This document shows positions 55,970 to 64,000 of a stretch of 64,000 nt of DNA, piece by piece. A program made the position numbers and the translations under genes. The stretch spans positions 108,474 to 172,473 of the forward strand of contig NZ_VCHQ01000015.1 in the NCBI RefSeq assembly GCF_005860775.1. The letters are read 5' to 3'. Position 1 is the stretch's first letter. Every line of letters begins with the position of its first letter. The DNA is from Klebsiella indica. GTDB lineage: Bacteria; Pseudomonadota; Gammaproteobacteria; Enterobacterales; Enterobacteriaceae. The notes beneath the pieces were generated by a model that was not told the DNA's origin, ran no database searches, and saw nothing but the letters and a program-made list of their open reading frames with translations.

Positions 55970-57539
55970 TTTTATTCTCCGGTACTGAGGCGGTCGTGGG
56001 ATTCATAAAATCTTGCCAGCCGTTTATTTGCACAGGCTGTTCATGCGAGCCTGAAAGGACAATGGCCGAGGCATTTTCCAGAATCTGGCTTACGGGGTGT
56101 GGAATATGCGTCCCCATGACCAGCATCATGACCAGCAGAATGGCCATCGGGGCAGTGGTCAGCCAGCCCAGTTCGCCGCGGCTCACGGCTTCCGGCGGGT
56201 GGGCAAACAGCACCCGCGCCACCATGCGCACCAGCCCTGCCAGTACCAGCGTCAGCAGCAGCAACAGCAAAATGGTGATGGCGATATGATCGCGGGCGAG
56301 GCCCGCCGCGACGGTCATGAATTCACTGAGGAAAATGTTGAACGGCGGCATTCCTCCCAGCGCCAGCGCGCCGCCGCCAAGTAACACGGCGCTAAAGGGC
56401 ATGATCTTCAGCATACCGCAGACGACATCCAGATTGCGGGTGCCGTACTTCAGCAGTACGTTCCCCGAACCGCAGAACAGAAGGGTTTTCGCTAGACTGT
56501 GGTTGAGGGTATGGAGCAGGGCCGCCAGAATGCCCAGCGGACCGCCAATCCCCAGCGCGACGGCAATCAGCCCCATATTTTCCACGCTGGAATAGGCCAG
56601 CAGACGTTTCATATCCTGCTGCACGAGGATAAAAAATGCTGCCACGGCGACCGAAAGCAGACCAAATATAAGCAGTAGCTTGCTGGGGAAATCGCTGCCG
56701 ATGGCATGGCAGATAATGATGTAGTAGCGAATCAGCACCAGTAATGCGCAGTTCAGCAACACCGCTGAGAGCAAGGCGCTGACCGGACTCGGCGCTTCGC
56801 TATGGGCATCCGGCAGCCAGGCGTGCATCGGGAACAGCCCAGTTTTGGTACCAAAACCAATCAGAATAAATACAAAAGCCAGCAGCATCAGCGTTGGATT
56901 CAGCCGCGTCGCCTCTTTAAGGACTTCCGTCCAGAAAATCGCCTGATTAGGGTCGGGCATAAAACTGGCGGCGTTGGCATAGACCAGCACCGTGCCAAAC
57001 AGGCCGAAGGCGACGCCGACCGTACAGATGATAATGTACTTCCATGCCGCTTCGAGCGAGGAACGTTGCCCATAGATACCCACCAGAAACGCCGAACTTA
57101 GCGTCGTGGCTTCGATCGCCGCCCACATGACAATCAGATTGTTACTGGTGACCACCAGCAGCATGGTAAATAAAAAGAGATGGAAGAATCCGTAGTAGTC
57201 GCAGAGCGTGACCGGTGAGATCTCACCATGCGCGACTTCGTGGCGCATATAGCCAATCGAATAAATACCGGTGAGAAAGCCGATCGCGCCGAGAATCGCC
57301 AGAAACAATCCGCTCAGGCTATCAATATGCAGCCACTGGTGTGCGGCGAATATTTCGCCTTCACGTAAAGCTTCATTTACCGTCCATAGCGCCAGAATCA
57401 GCAGCAGTGTTATGCCCGCCGCATGCAGGATGGTGACTGTCCCGACAGCGGCATTTCCCATTATCCGGCAGGCAAAGCACAATAACGAGAAAACCAGTGG
57501 TACCAGCAACAGTAAGGTGAAGATGACAGAATGACTCAT
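55947..57539 (-). CDS. hyfF: hydrogenase-4 membrane subunit HyfF
   Basis: A 530-residue antiporter-like membrane subunit related to NuoL/NuoM/NuoN, with about 14 membrane helices. The conserved Lys helix region [28 protein letters not shown] lies near residue 225 and is the probable proton-channel motif. It starts 4 bases after hyfE. It ends in the start of hyfG. Confidence 0.95.
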   Translation of the reverse strand: MSHSVIFTLLLLVPLVFSLLCFACRIMGNAAVGTVTILHAAGITLLLILALWTVNEALREGEIFAAHQWLHIDSLSGLFLAILGAIGFLTGIYSIGYMRHEVAHGEISPVTLCDYYGFFHLFLFTMLLVVTSNNLIVMWAAIEATTLSSAFLVGIYGQRSSLEAAWKYIIICTVGVAFGLFGTVLVYANAASFMPDPNQAIFWTEVLKEATRLNPTLMLLAFVFILIGFGTKTGLFPMHAWLPDAHSEAPSPVSALLSAVLLNCALLVLIRYYIIICHAIGSDFPSKLLLIFGLLSVAVAAFFILVQQDMKRLLAYSSVENMGLIAVALGIGGPLGILAALLHTLNHSLAKTLLFCGSGNVLLKYGTRNLDVVCGMLKIMPFSAVLLGGGALALGGMPPFNIFLSEFMTVAAGLARDHIAITILLLLLLTLVLAGLVRMVARVLFAHPPEAVSRGELGWLTTAPMAILLVMMLVMGTHIPHPVSQILENASAIVLSGSHEQPVQINGWQDFMNPTTASVPENKSELFGQR

Positions 57540-57543
57540 TTCA

Positions 57544-58194
57544 TTATCCCTTAAGCGCAGTCAGGTTGTTCACGTCCAGCGTGCCGTGAACACGCCCTAT
57601 CTTTCTGGCCAGCAGAACCATCACAATGACGGCGAAAATCGCGTCGGTGGCTATCCCGATCTCCACCAGTTCCGGCGCGCGCCAGGCGAGCAGCGCCAGT
57701 ACCAGATGGGAACCGTTCTCCATCAGACAGTAGCCAAAGATTTGCCGCAGAATATTGCGCTGGCTGACGATGCACAGAAGGCCTAACAGGAAGTGGCCTA
57801 ACGCCACCGCCAGCGCGGGCTTGAGGTCAACCGCCATCGGTAAATTCACCGGCTGAACGACGAAAGCGCATAGCAGAACGATGAGCGCTGCCAGTAACGC
57901 CATAATGGCGGGTCCGAACAATGCAGGTTGCGTATTAATCGTGGTCAATTTGCGCATGGCGAATCCCATAATTAATGGCACCATGACCACTTTGGTGATA
58001 AACGCGCCAATGGACCACATGAGTAATTGTTCAGCCGCAAAGACTCTGGATAACGTGACGAAGATAGATACCAGCACCAATGACTGGATGGCATAAAAAA
58101 CACATGAAAGGCGGTGGCTTTTTACACTGATGACCAACAGCGATGTCAGCATCATCAGGCCCGCCAGATTATTAACAATCATTGTTCCGCTCAT
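57544..58194 (-). CDS. hyfE: hydrogenase-4 membrane subunit HyfE
   Basis: A 216-residue integral membrane subunit (NuoK-like and more), with about seven helices including [17 protein letters not shown] and [18 protein letters not shown]. The length is identical to the E. coli protein. It begins 11 bases after hyfD and is unique to hydrogenase-4, having no counterpart in the hyc (hydrogenase-3) operon. Confidence 0.93.
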   Translation of the reverse strand: MSGTMIVNNLAGLMMLTSLLVISVKSHRLSCVFYAIQSLVLVSIFVTLSRVFAAEQLLMWSIGAFITKVVMVPLIMGFAMRKLTTINTQPALFGPAIMALLAALIVLLCAFVVQPVNLPMAVDLKPALAVALGHFLLGLLCIVSQRNILRQIFGYCLMENGSHLVLALLAWRAPELVEIGIATDAIFAVIVMVLLARKIGRVHGTLDVNNLTALKG

Positions 58195-58205
58195 CCTTCA
58201 CCTCC

Positions 58206-59645
58206 TTACTGAAGCCAGGCTGCGGCGATGACGCTGGATGCAAGCGACATCACAATCAGTACGACCAACACCACGCGCATAGAAAGCGGCAGCGGCGACG
58301 CGTGGGCAACCTCGTCGCTCGGCTTGCCTGGCACTACGCGCCCAAACCAGTAAATAAACCAGCCAAAGCTGGCGACAGATTCAATCAAAACCAGAATCAT
58401 GGCGGGCAACAGTAGCCAGTACTGGTTTGAAAGGGTGAAGCCCGCGGCAAACAGCGGGTATTTACTGAAGAATCCATTGAACGGGGGCACGCCGGTAATC
58501 GCCAGCGCAGCGACGCAGAAACCCACGCCAGCCAGCGGCAACGTATGCAAAACGCCGCGTAGACGAGGCAGGAGACGTGTCCCGCAGCTATAGCTGAGAG
58601 AACCCGCCACCAGGAAGAACAGACTCTTAGCGAAAGCGTGGTTGACGATATAGGCAACCCCGCCTTCAAATGCGAGACGCGATCCAAAGGTTGCCAGTGA
58701 GAGTGCGAGGAAAATATACGCCAGCTGGGTAATTGTCGACCAGGCCAGCAAACGCTTCATGTCTTTCTGGGGGAGATACATCAGGAAACCATAAATAAGG
58801 GTTACCAGCGCCATCACCGCGCCGATCCCGCCAATGAGATGCGGGATATTTCCGCCCTCAAGAATGGCTCGCGCGAAGATATAGACCCCGACTTTAACCA
58901 TCGATGCTGCATGGAGATAGGCGCTGACCGGTGTCGGCGCTTCCATCGCGTCGGGTAACCAGGCCTGCAACGGCAACTGGGCCGATTTCCCCCACGCGGC
59001 GAAAAGAATGCCGCCGTATACCAGATAACGGGCATTTCCCTGCAGCTCACTCAATGCGCTTAACGAGAAGGTGCCGGTTTGCAGGAACAGCGTGGCGGCA
59101 GCAAGATAGAGCCCAAGAGAGGCGATATGGGTAAGCAGAAGCGCCTTCAGTGCCGAACGTTGCGCTTTCTCGCTCTGATAGTAGCCAATCAACGCCCAGG
59201 AGCAGCCGCCGGTGATTTCGAAGAATATCAGCTGACCGAGAATCGTTGACGAGAGTACCAGCCCGGACATAGCGCCGATAAAAATCAGCAGAAACGCATA
59301 GTACCGGTTGCCGCCGTCATGCGGATGCTCGCGGTTCTTTTCCGTTAAATAGCCGGTGGAATAGAGGGCGACCAGCAGCCCCAGAAACACGACAACAAAC
59401 AGGATCAGCGTGCTGAGCCTGTCGATGGTAAGGCCAAAAAGCACGACATCGCCAATACTGGCGAGGGAAATGGTGACAGCCGCTTTCCCTGCCAGATAAA
59501 AAACCGCTTCAAGCCACAACATGCTAAGGGTCGCCAGCAAGGCGAACAGCGTGCCCAGTTTCGCGGCCTGGCGCTGGGGCGAGAGCGAAACGACGAGTGC
59601 GCCGACGAAAGGCAGCAACAGTGTCGTCAGAGCAAGAGTTTCCAT
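58206..59645 (-). CDS. hyfD: hydrogenase-4 membrane subunit HyfD
   Basis: A second antiporter-like subunit of 479 residues, the E. coli length, with about 14 helices. The Lys-containing motif GKSAQLPLQAWLPDAMEAPTPVSA lies near residue 220. Hydrogenase-4 has HyfD and HyfF beyond the subunits of hydrogenase-3, suggesting extra proton pumping. It is 16 bases downstream of hyfC. Confidence 0.94.
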   Translation of the reverse strand: METLALTTLLLPFVGALVVSLSPQRQAAKLGTLFALLATLSMLWLEAVFYLAGKAAVTISLASIGDVVLFGLTIDRLSTLILFVVVFLGLLVALYSTGYLTEKNREHPHDGGNRYYAFLLIFIGAMSGLVLSSTILGQLIFFEITGGCSWALIGYYQSEKAQRSALKALLLTHIASLGLYLAAATLFLQTGTFSLSALSELQGNARYLVYGGILFAAWGKSAQLPLQAWLPDAMEAPTPVSAYLHAASMVKVGVYIFARAILEGGNIPHLIGGIGAVMALVTLIYGFLMYLPQKDMKRLLAWSTITQLAYIFLALSLATFGSRLAFEGGVAYIVNHAFAKSLFFLVAGSLSYSCGTRLLPRLRGVLHTLPLAGVGFCVAALAITGVPPFNGFFSKYPLFAAGFTLSNQYWLLLPAMILVLIESVASFGWFIYWFGRVVPGKPSDEVAHASPLPLSMRVVLVVLIVMSLASSVIAAAWLQ

Positions 59646-59661
59646 AATATGACGATGCTCC

Positions 59662-60609
59662 TTACAGACCGGTTAACCAAAAGACATACGACAGTGCGGC
59701 AAGGCCGAAGCCGAGCCAGGTCACATGATGCGTCAGTAAAAATCGTCCCCGCGCTAACGAGTTTTCTACGATGGATGCAATCACAAAAATCAGCAGTAGC
59801 TTGATGAGCGTGACGACCAGGGAGAGCAGCAGAGAGCCGAAAGAGAGGGTTTCAGCGCTGCCAAATGGCAGAAACAGGGTGATAAATAGCGATGCCATCA
59901 CCACTTGTTTGAGGCCCACTCCCCACTTCACTAACGCTAGTCCGGCACCGGAGTACTCTGTCAGCGGCCCTTCCTGTAGTTCTTGCTCGGCTTCGGCCAC
60001 GTCAAAGGGAATTTTCCCCATTTCGATAAAACAGGCGAAAGCGCAGGACAGTAACGCCAGCATCGTCGCGACAGGCGAAAGCCAGCCTGACGCCAGCGTG
60101 GTGCTGATGGCGGCGATATGGGTTGACCCTGAGATTAACGCGACGACCAGTAAAGCGAGGATTAGCATCGGCTCCACCAGAATGCCCAGCGTCAGTTCAC
60201 GACTGGCGCCGATCCCGGAGAACGGGCTACCGGTGTCCAGGCCGGAAAGAGCAAAGAAGAAGCGGAACAAGGCAAACAAATAGATCAGCGTGATGATGTC
60301 ACCGCCGCCAGCAAGAGGCGACGCCTGGACAAACAGCGGCAGCGCCATCGTGACAACCAGCATGCTGCTCAACAGCACCCAGGGCATCAGGCGGAACATC
60401 AGACCCGAAGAGGCCGGAGCCACCTCCTGGCGTTTTAATAGTTTGTTGAGGTCCCGGTAGTCCTGCCAGATGCCCGGTCCACGACGAGAATGCATTCTGG
60501 CGCGGATTTGCCGTGAAATGCCCGTGAATAATGGCGTGATCAACAGCAATATAAGCGCCTGTAACAGGGCAAAAATCACCAGATATCCGTCGGAGAGTTG
60601 ATGTGTCAT
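59662..60609 (-). CDS. hyfC: hydrogenase-4 membrane subunit HyfC
   Basis: A NuoH/HycD-like membrane subunit anchoring the hydrophilic arm. The start is ATG 60609 with GAGGAAACC before it, giving 315 residues. Family segments include RRGPGIWQDYRDLNKLLKR near residue 41 and FDVAEAEQELQEGPLTEYSG near 205, the NuoH-type quinone-site loop. It begins 10 bases after hyfB. Confidence 0.95.
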   Translation of the reverse strand: MTHQLSDGYLVIFALLQALILLLITPLFTGISRQIRARMHSRRGPGIWQDYRDLNKLLKRQEVAPASSGLMFRLMPWVLLSSMLVVTMALPLFVQASPLAGGGDIITLIYLFALFRFFFALSGLDTGSPFSGIGASRELTLGILVEPMLILALLVVALISGSTHIAAISTTLASGWLSPVATMLALLSCAFACFIEMGKIPFDVAEAEQELQEGPLTEYSGAGLALVKWGVGLKQVVMASLFITLFLPFGSAETLSFGSLLLSLVVTLIKLLLIFVIASIVENSLARGRFLLTHHVTWLGFGLAALSYVFWLTGL

Positions 60610-60619
60610 AGCGGTTTCC

Positions 60620-62641
60620 TCAGACGGCAATAGCCAACAGTAGAACAATCAGCGTGGCGACAACGTACAGGCAATAAAGGCGAAAATCGCCGCTTTGCAA
60701 GTGCTGTACGCGTTGCGCCAGCCTGTGTGTCGTCTGTACTATCGGGCGAATGATGTATTCATCCCAGAACGGTTCGGTGTGTTGCGCCACATGGGTCATG
60801 TGTGCCAGCCCTCCGGCAAGTGAGGCGCTGGGGTCGAGTTGTTTACGCATTCGGTAAAGCGCGGAGAACATGACGCGCAACGGCTGGGTAAAACTGCCAG
60901 CGGAAGGCGCCATCAGACTCTCCCAGCCGTACCCGCAGGCCCAGGCCTCGCCGGTGCGGCGGAAGGCGCCACGGCGTGGACGGTTTACCAGCCAGAACAG
61001 GCCCGGCAAAATGGGCAGGGCGATAAGCAACAGGAAGATTGCCGAGGGCGTCAGCAGGGTTTGATGCATTTCACCTGGAATGAGCGCTACGCCCTGGGTC
61101 GCCGGTATGGCCGAAACGGTGGTAAAGGTAAGCACGACAGACATGATTTGCGGCGCGACCCAACAGGCGAAAACACCGGTTAATACACATAGCGCAGCGA
61201 GTATCAACATGGCTACGGTCATCTGCCAGGGGGCTTCCTGCGCCTTTTCTGCTGCTTCACTTCGCGGCGCGCCGCAGAAACTGATACCGTACACTTTGAC
61301 AAAACACATTGCCGCCAGCGCCCCGGTGATTGCCAGCATCACAATGGCGACAGGGCCAGCGAGACGCAGCACGATGTCGTCAATGCGGGTCATCGCGAAG
61401 AGTGACTGATAGGTGTACCACTCGCTGATAAATCCGTTGAGTGGCGGCATGGCTGAAATCGCCAGGCAGCCAACAAGAAACGCGCCTGCGGTCCACGGCA
61501 TTCGCTTCGCCAGCGCACCCATTTTTTCCATATCGCGGGTGTGCAGACGCCAGATAATTGAACCGGCGCCAAGGAAGAGCAGACCTTTGAACAGGGCGTG
61601 ATTAAGCAGATGAAAGAGGGCGCCCAGCAGGCCAACCGCCGCCAGCACGGGATAGTGCAGCGATAGTCCAATCATCCCGACGCCAACGCCGAGCAGGATG
61701 ATGCCGATATTTTCGACGGTATGCCATGCCAGCAGGCGTTTGATATCGTGCTCCGCCAGGGCGTATAACACGCCCAGTACCGAGGATACGGCACCGAATG
61801 CCAGAACGACAATGCCCCACCAGAGCGCGATGCCGCTATGTCCCAGCAGATCGATACCGACTTTCAGCATACCGAAAATACCGATTTTCACCATCACGCC
61901 GGACATCAGGGCCGAGGCGTGCGACGGTGCCGCGGGGTGGGCGCGCGGTAGCCAACTGTGCAGCGGCAACATCCCGGCTTTGGCGCCAAAGCCGAAAAAT
62001 GCTAACAAGAAGATGGCGGATGCCACGCCAGGTGAAAGCGAAGTTTGGCGGAAGCTGGCAAAATCGAGGCTGTCGGTCTCCCGCCAGAACAGGAAAAAGG
62101 CGATCATAATGAGCACAGATCCCGCATGGGCGATAAAGAAGTAGAGCATCCCCGCCCGGATAGATTCTTCATCTTGCTCAGCAATGACCAGAAACCAGGA
62201 GGCCAGCGACATCATTTCAAACAGCACGATGAACCAGAACGCGTTGTCTATCACCAGTAATCCGACCATTGATGCGATAAAGAGATTCATAAAAAAGCCC
62301 ATTACCGCCGCACCTTTGCCGATGTATTCGCGCATATAAGCCAGCGAATAGAGCGCGCAGACCGTAACCAACAGTGAAATGACCAGCACCATAAAGGCAG
62401 AAAGCGTGTCCATGCGCACGCTGAGTTCAGCGAAGGGGAAGGGGGTTACAGCGTGCCAGGTTAGCGTTGTGCCGGATTTGAGCTGCGTGACGGCGCCAGC
62501 AATGCCGGCAATGCCGCCGAGCATGGCGCAAATGCCAGCCATATTAATGGCGCTTTTATCCCGTCCACAGAGCAACAGTGACGCTACCCCGCCAACGAGA
62601 TACAGCGTCAGTGACCACATCAATAATTGCAGAGCATCCAT
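60620..62641 (-). CDS. hyfB: hydrogenase-4 membrane subunit HyfB
   Basis: A NuoL-like antiporter subunit related to HycC. Start ATG 62641 (MDALQLLMWSLTLYL) gives 673 residues, close to the E. coli 672; the frame is open for another 72 codons but those are shadow sequence inside hyfA. The proton-channel Lys lies in GFGAKAGMLPLHSWLPRAHP near residue 225. The start shares one base with the hyfA stop (TAATG). Confidence 0.95.
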   Translation of the reverse strand: MDALQLLMWSLTLYLVGGVASLLLCGRDKSAINMAGICAMLGGIAGIAGAVTQLKSGTTLTWHAVTPFPFAELSVRMDTLSAFMVLVISLLVTVCALYSLAYMREYIGKGAAVMGFFMNLFIASMVGLLVIDNAFWFIVLFEMMSLASWFLVIAEQDEESIRAGMLYFFIAHAGSVLIMIAFFLFWRETDSLDFASFRQTSLSPGVASAIFLLAFFGFGAKAGMLPLHSWLPRAHPAAPSHASALMSGVMVKIGIFGMLKVGIDLLGHSGIALWWGIVVLAFGAVSSVLGVLYALAEHDIKRLLAWHTVENIGIILLGVGVGMIGLSLHYPVLAAVGLLGALFHLLNHALFKGLLFLGAGSIIWRLHTRDMEKMGALAKRMPWTAGAFLVGCLAISAMPPLNGFISEWYTYQSLFAMTRIDDIVLRLAGPVAIVMLAITGALAAMCFVKVYGISFCGAPRSEAAEKAQEAPWQMTVAMLILAALCVLTGVFACWVAPQIMSVVLTFTTVSAIPATQGVALIPGEMHQTLLTPSAIFLLLIALPILPGLFWLVNRPRRGAFRRTGEAWACGYGWESLMAPSAGSFTQPLRVMFSALYRMRKQLDPSASLAGGLAHMTHVAQHTEPFWDEYIIRPIVQTTHRLAQRVQHLQSGDFRLYCLYVVATLIVLLLAIAV

Positions 62642-63258
62642 TACAATTTTTCCGAAGTAAAGGAAAGAGAAGCCACACCGCCGTCGTTCAAATACTCTGC
62701 GGTAAGACGCTGCTTCTGTTTCACCTGCTGTTTTAAGAGATCGTCGGTAACCAGGTGCAGGGCATGAGTAACGCACGCACGCACGCAGGCTGGCCCTTCC
62801 GGAAGGAAATAACAGAGATCGCATTTCACTGCGATGGCCTGTACCCCCGCCTCCCAACGTAAAAAAGGATGCAGAGACGGCGTGCTTTCCGGTGTGTCGC
62901 TAAGCTCTCCTTGCGCCAGATGCGCAAACTGTTCTGGCGCGTTTACTGGTCGGCTTCCGGAAGGAACAATCGCGCCAAAAGGACATACCAGACCGCAAAG
63001 TTTGCAACCGATACAGAGTGTTTCGTTCAGTTGAATCGCATCGTTCTGAAGGGAGATGGCGTTAACCGGACAAACCTGCTTACAGGGGGCATCCTCACAG
63101 TGACGACAGAGGATGGGCGCGGTTTGTGTTGTCGTCTTTACCATCGCCAGTCTTGGATGTCGTTGTAGACCTTGTGTTTTATGCACCTCGGAACATGCGG
63201 CAAGACAGGTGTTACATCCTATGCACCACTGAGGATCGGCAACCACAAAGCGGTTCAT
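62641..63258 (-). CDS. hyfA: hydrogenase-4 electron-transfer subunit HyfA
   Basis: A 205-residue protein with four [4Fe-4S] cluster motifs (CIGCNTCLAAC, CRHCEDAPCKQVC, CIGCKLCGLVC and CDLCYF), homologous to HycB, linking formate dehydrogenase H to the hydrogenase. The length matches E. coli HyfA. It is the first gene of the operon; TAAGGAGCCGAC is its ribosome-binding site and a sigma-54 promoter candidate lies about 42 bases upstream. Confidence 0.96.
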   Translation of the reverse strand: MNRFVVADPQWCIGCNTCLAACSEVHKTQGLQRHPRLAMVKTTTQTAPILCRHCEDAPCKQVCPVNAISLQNDAIQLNETLCIGCKLCGLVCPFGAIVPSGSRPVNAPEQFAHLAQGELSDTPESTPSLHPFLRWEAGVQAIAVKCDLCYFLPEGPACVRACVTHALHLVTDDLLKQQVKQKQRLTAEYLNDGGVASLSFTSEKL

Positions 63259-63299
63259 GTCGGCTCCTTAACGAAGAAACAAAAAGTTCAGCTTTGTAA

Positions 63300-63315
63300 T
63301 GCACAAACAATGCCA
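63300..63315 (-). promoter_or_regulatory. sigma-54 promoter candidate of the hyf operon
   Basis: TGGCATTGTTTGTGCA on the minus strand has the invariant GG-N10-GC and differs from TGGCAC-N5-TTGCA at two positions. Its -12 element ends 42 bases before the hyfA start codon, a suitable spacing. Transcription of hyf in E. coli is sigma-54 dependent. Confidence 0.75.
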
Positions 63316-63588
63316 TTATTTAAATTTAATAAAATCAAATGGTTGTGTTTTTATTCTCAAAAGGGAGAGGCAAAAGTGATGGTCATTAACGTTCGGGCGG
63401 AGGGACATTCGGCATTTTTGTCGAGGTAGTTGGAGGCGTAAATTTGCTGAAATTTTTAGCCTGTTTTTATGGCCTTCAGCGTCTGGGGGTTATAGCGTGT
63501 TAGCGGGTTTAGCACAGGGAGGTGGGCCTATCGTTGCCGCGGGCGGCTCGTGTACTGTGGCAGGTAAAAATCTTTACATCGCTGATAG
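63316..63588. other. hyf upstream region, no gene recognised
   Basis: This 273-base stretch upstream of the hyf promoter is expected to hold HyfR/FhlA activator sites and perhaps an IHF site. A GACATT...TTTTGTC inverted arrangement at about 63404-63422 is suggestive but not a firm match. No tRNA, open frame with a ribosome-binding site or other gene was recognised. Confidence 0.4.
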
Positions 63589-63613
63589 CAAAAAAGCGCC
63601 TTTAGGGCGCTTT
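63589..63613 (-). terminator. minus-strand terminator at the edge of the IS
   Basis: AAAGCGCC (63593-63600) pairs with GGCGCTTT (63606-63613); the A-run at 63590-63595 gives a T-run only for transcripts on the minus strand coming from the right. It therefore belongs to a minus-strand gene beyond the window, interrupted or displaced by the IS. Confidence 0.65.
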
Positions 63614-64000
63614 CAGACTGCTGACAAAGTCCTGGCTGAAAAGTCAGGACTTTGATCTAATAAGGTCAGTGCAATAAACGGACTGACCGCCATGCTCAGA
63701 GAACCCTCCCCACAGCAGTACCAGTTTGAAACTATCACCCTCGACGAACTCGTTCCCGGGGACCATCTGGTCCGCAAAATCGATGCCGTCATCGACTTTG
63801 AATTTATTCGCGATGCTGTGGCTCATCTCTACTGCCCCGATAATGGCAGGCCCGCCATTGACCCCGTCCGCCTGATTAAGATGATGCTGCTGGGCTACCT
63901 CTTCGGTATCCCCTCTGAGCGTCGCCTGGTCAAAGAAATCCAGGTCAACGTGGCCTACCGCTGGTTCCTGCGTATGGGCCTGACGGAGAAAGTCCCGGAT
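63614..64000 (+). mobile_element. insertion sequence, left part (probably IS1182 family)
   Basis: The left part of an IS: a possible terminal region starts around 63614-63625, contains a hairpin AAAGTCCTG/CAGGACTTT (63626-63634, 63645-63653), and is followed by a transposase gene that leaves the window. The exact left end and target duplication cannot be set without the other end. Confidence 0.65.
63692..64000 (+). CDS. transposase, N-terminal part (IS1182-like, DUF772)
   Basis: An open frame of 103 codons from ATG 63692 that runs off the window. The residues FETITLDELVPGDHLVRKID and GYLFGIPSERRLVKEIQVNV are typical of the N-terminal DUF772 domain of IS1182-type transposases (an IS5-type relative is possible). 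The DDE catalytic core would lie beyond the window, so intactness cannot be judged. Confidence 0.8.
   Translation, partial: MLREPSPQQYQFETITLDELVPGDHLVRKIDAVIDFEFIRDAVAHLYCPDNGRPAIDPVRLIKMMLLGYLFGIPSERRLVKEIQVNVAYRWFLRMGLTEKVPD

Noticed and set aside
62642..62857. 72-codon N-terminal extension of hyfB
   Set aside because: It overlaps the hyfA coding region and is rich in Arg, Ser and Gly; the start at 62641 matches the E. coli HyfB N-terminus and the usual stop-start overlap.

Overview
The window is enterobacterial chromosome, most likely from the genus Salmonella or a very close relative. The gene order perM-bcp-gcvR-dapA-bamC-purC ... acrD-aegA ... cys/pts ... zipA-ligA ... xap is the classical 53-55 min region. 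A MocR-type ptsJ divergent from pdxK beside ptsHI-crr is a Salmonella-type arrangement, and perM and bcp are direct neighbours. Combined with a complete hydrogenase-4 (hyf) cluster and several missing core genes, this suggests a deep or atypical lineage (S. bongori is my guess; it is not proven by anything in the window).

Layout. 1-11 kb: perM tail, bcp, gcvR, dapA-bamC (lysine pathway and outer-membrane assembly), purC with its PurR box, ypfJ-tmcA, ypfH, ypfN-dapE-yffB and the 19-codon ypfM. 11-18.5 kb: acrD efflux pump, aegA, nudK, ypfG. 18.5-27.9 kb: tktB, maeB, hemF-amiA, ypeA-yfeZ, yfeY, yfeX. 28-33 kb: sulfate/thiosulfate uptake operon cysPUWA followed by cysM. 33-38 kb: ptsJ/pdxK and the phosphotransferase operon ptsH-ptsI-crr. 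38.5-44 kb: cysK, cysZ, zipA, ligA, ypeB. 44-49 kb: yfeH/yfeR and the xanthosine genes xapA, xapB, xapR. 49.4-63.3 kb: the minus-strand cluster hyfABCDEFGHIJR plus a formate channel. The window ends in the start of an IS transposase.

What stands out. (1) The hyf cluster is not at its E. coli place (between bcp and perM, which touch here) but next to xapR, bordered by an IS. Both hyfA and the channel gene have a GG-N10-GC sigma-54 promoter candidate, and hyfR encodes the matching activator, so the block looks like an autonomous formate hydrogenlyase-2 regulon. (2) Four places where E. coli and S. Typhimurium carry well-known genes are short empty junctions here: narQ (between acrD and aegA), talA (between tktB and maeB), the whole eut operon (between maeB and hemF) and ucpA with its neighbours (between yfeX and cysP). 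(3) An ERIC element sits in the purC leader between the PurR operator and the start codon, and a second ERIC lies at the eut junction.

Functionally the window combines sulfur assimilation to cysteine (cysPUWA, cysZ, cysK, cysM), sugar PTS and vitamin B6 salvage, nucleoside salvage, cell division and DNA repair (zipA, ligA), and anaerobic formate/hydrogen metabolism. Gene names rest on remembered family sequences, lengths and gene order; no database search was run.
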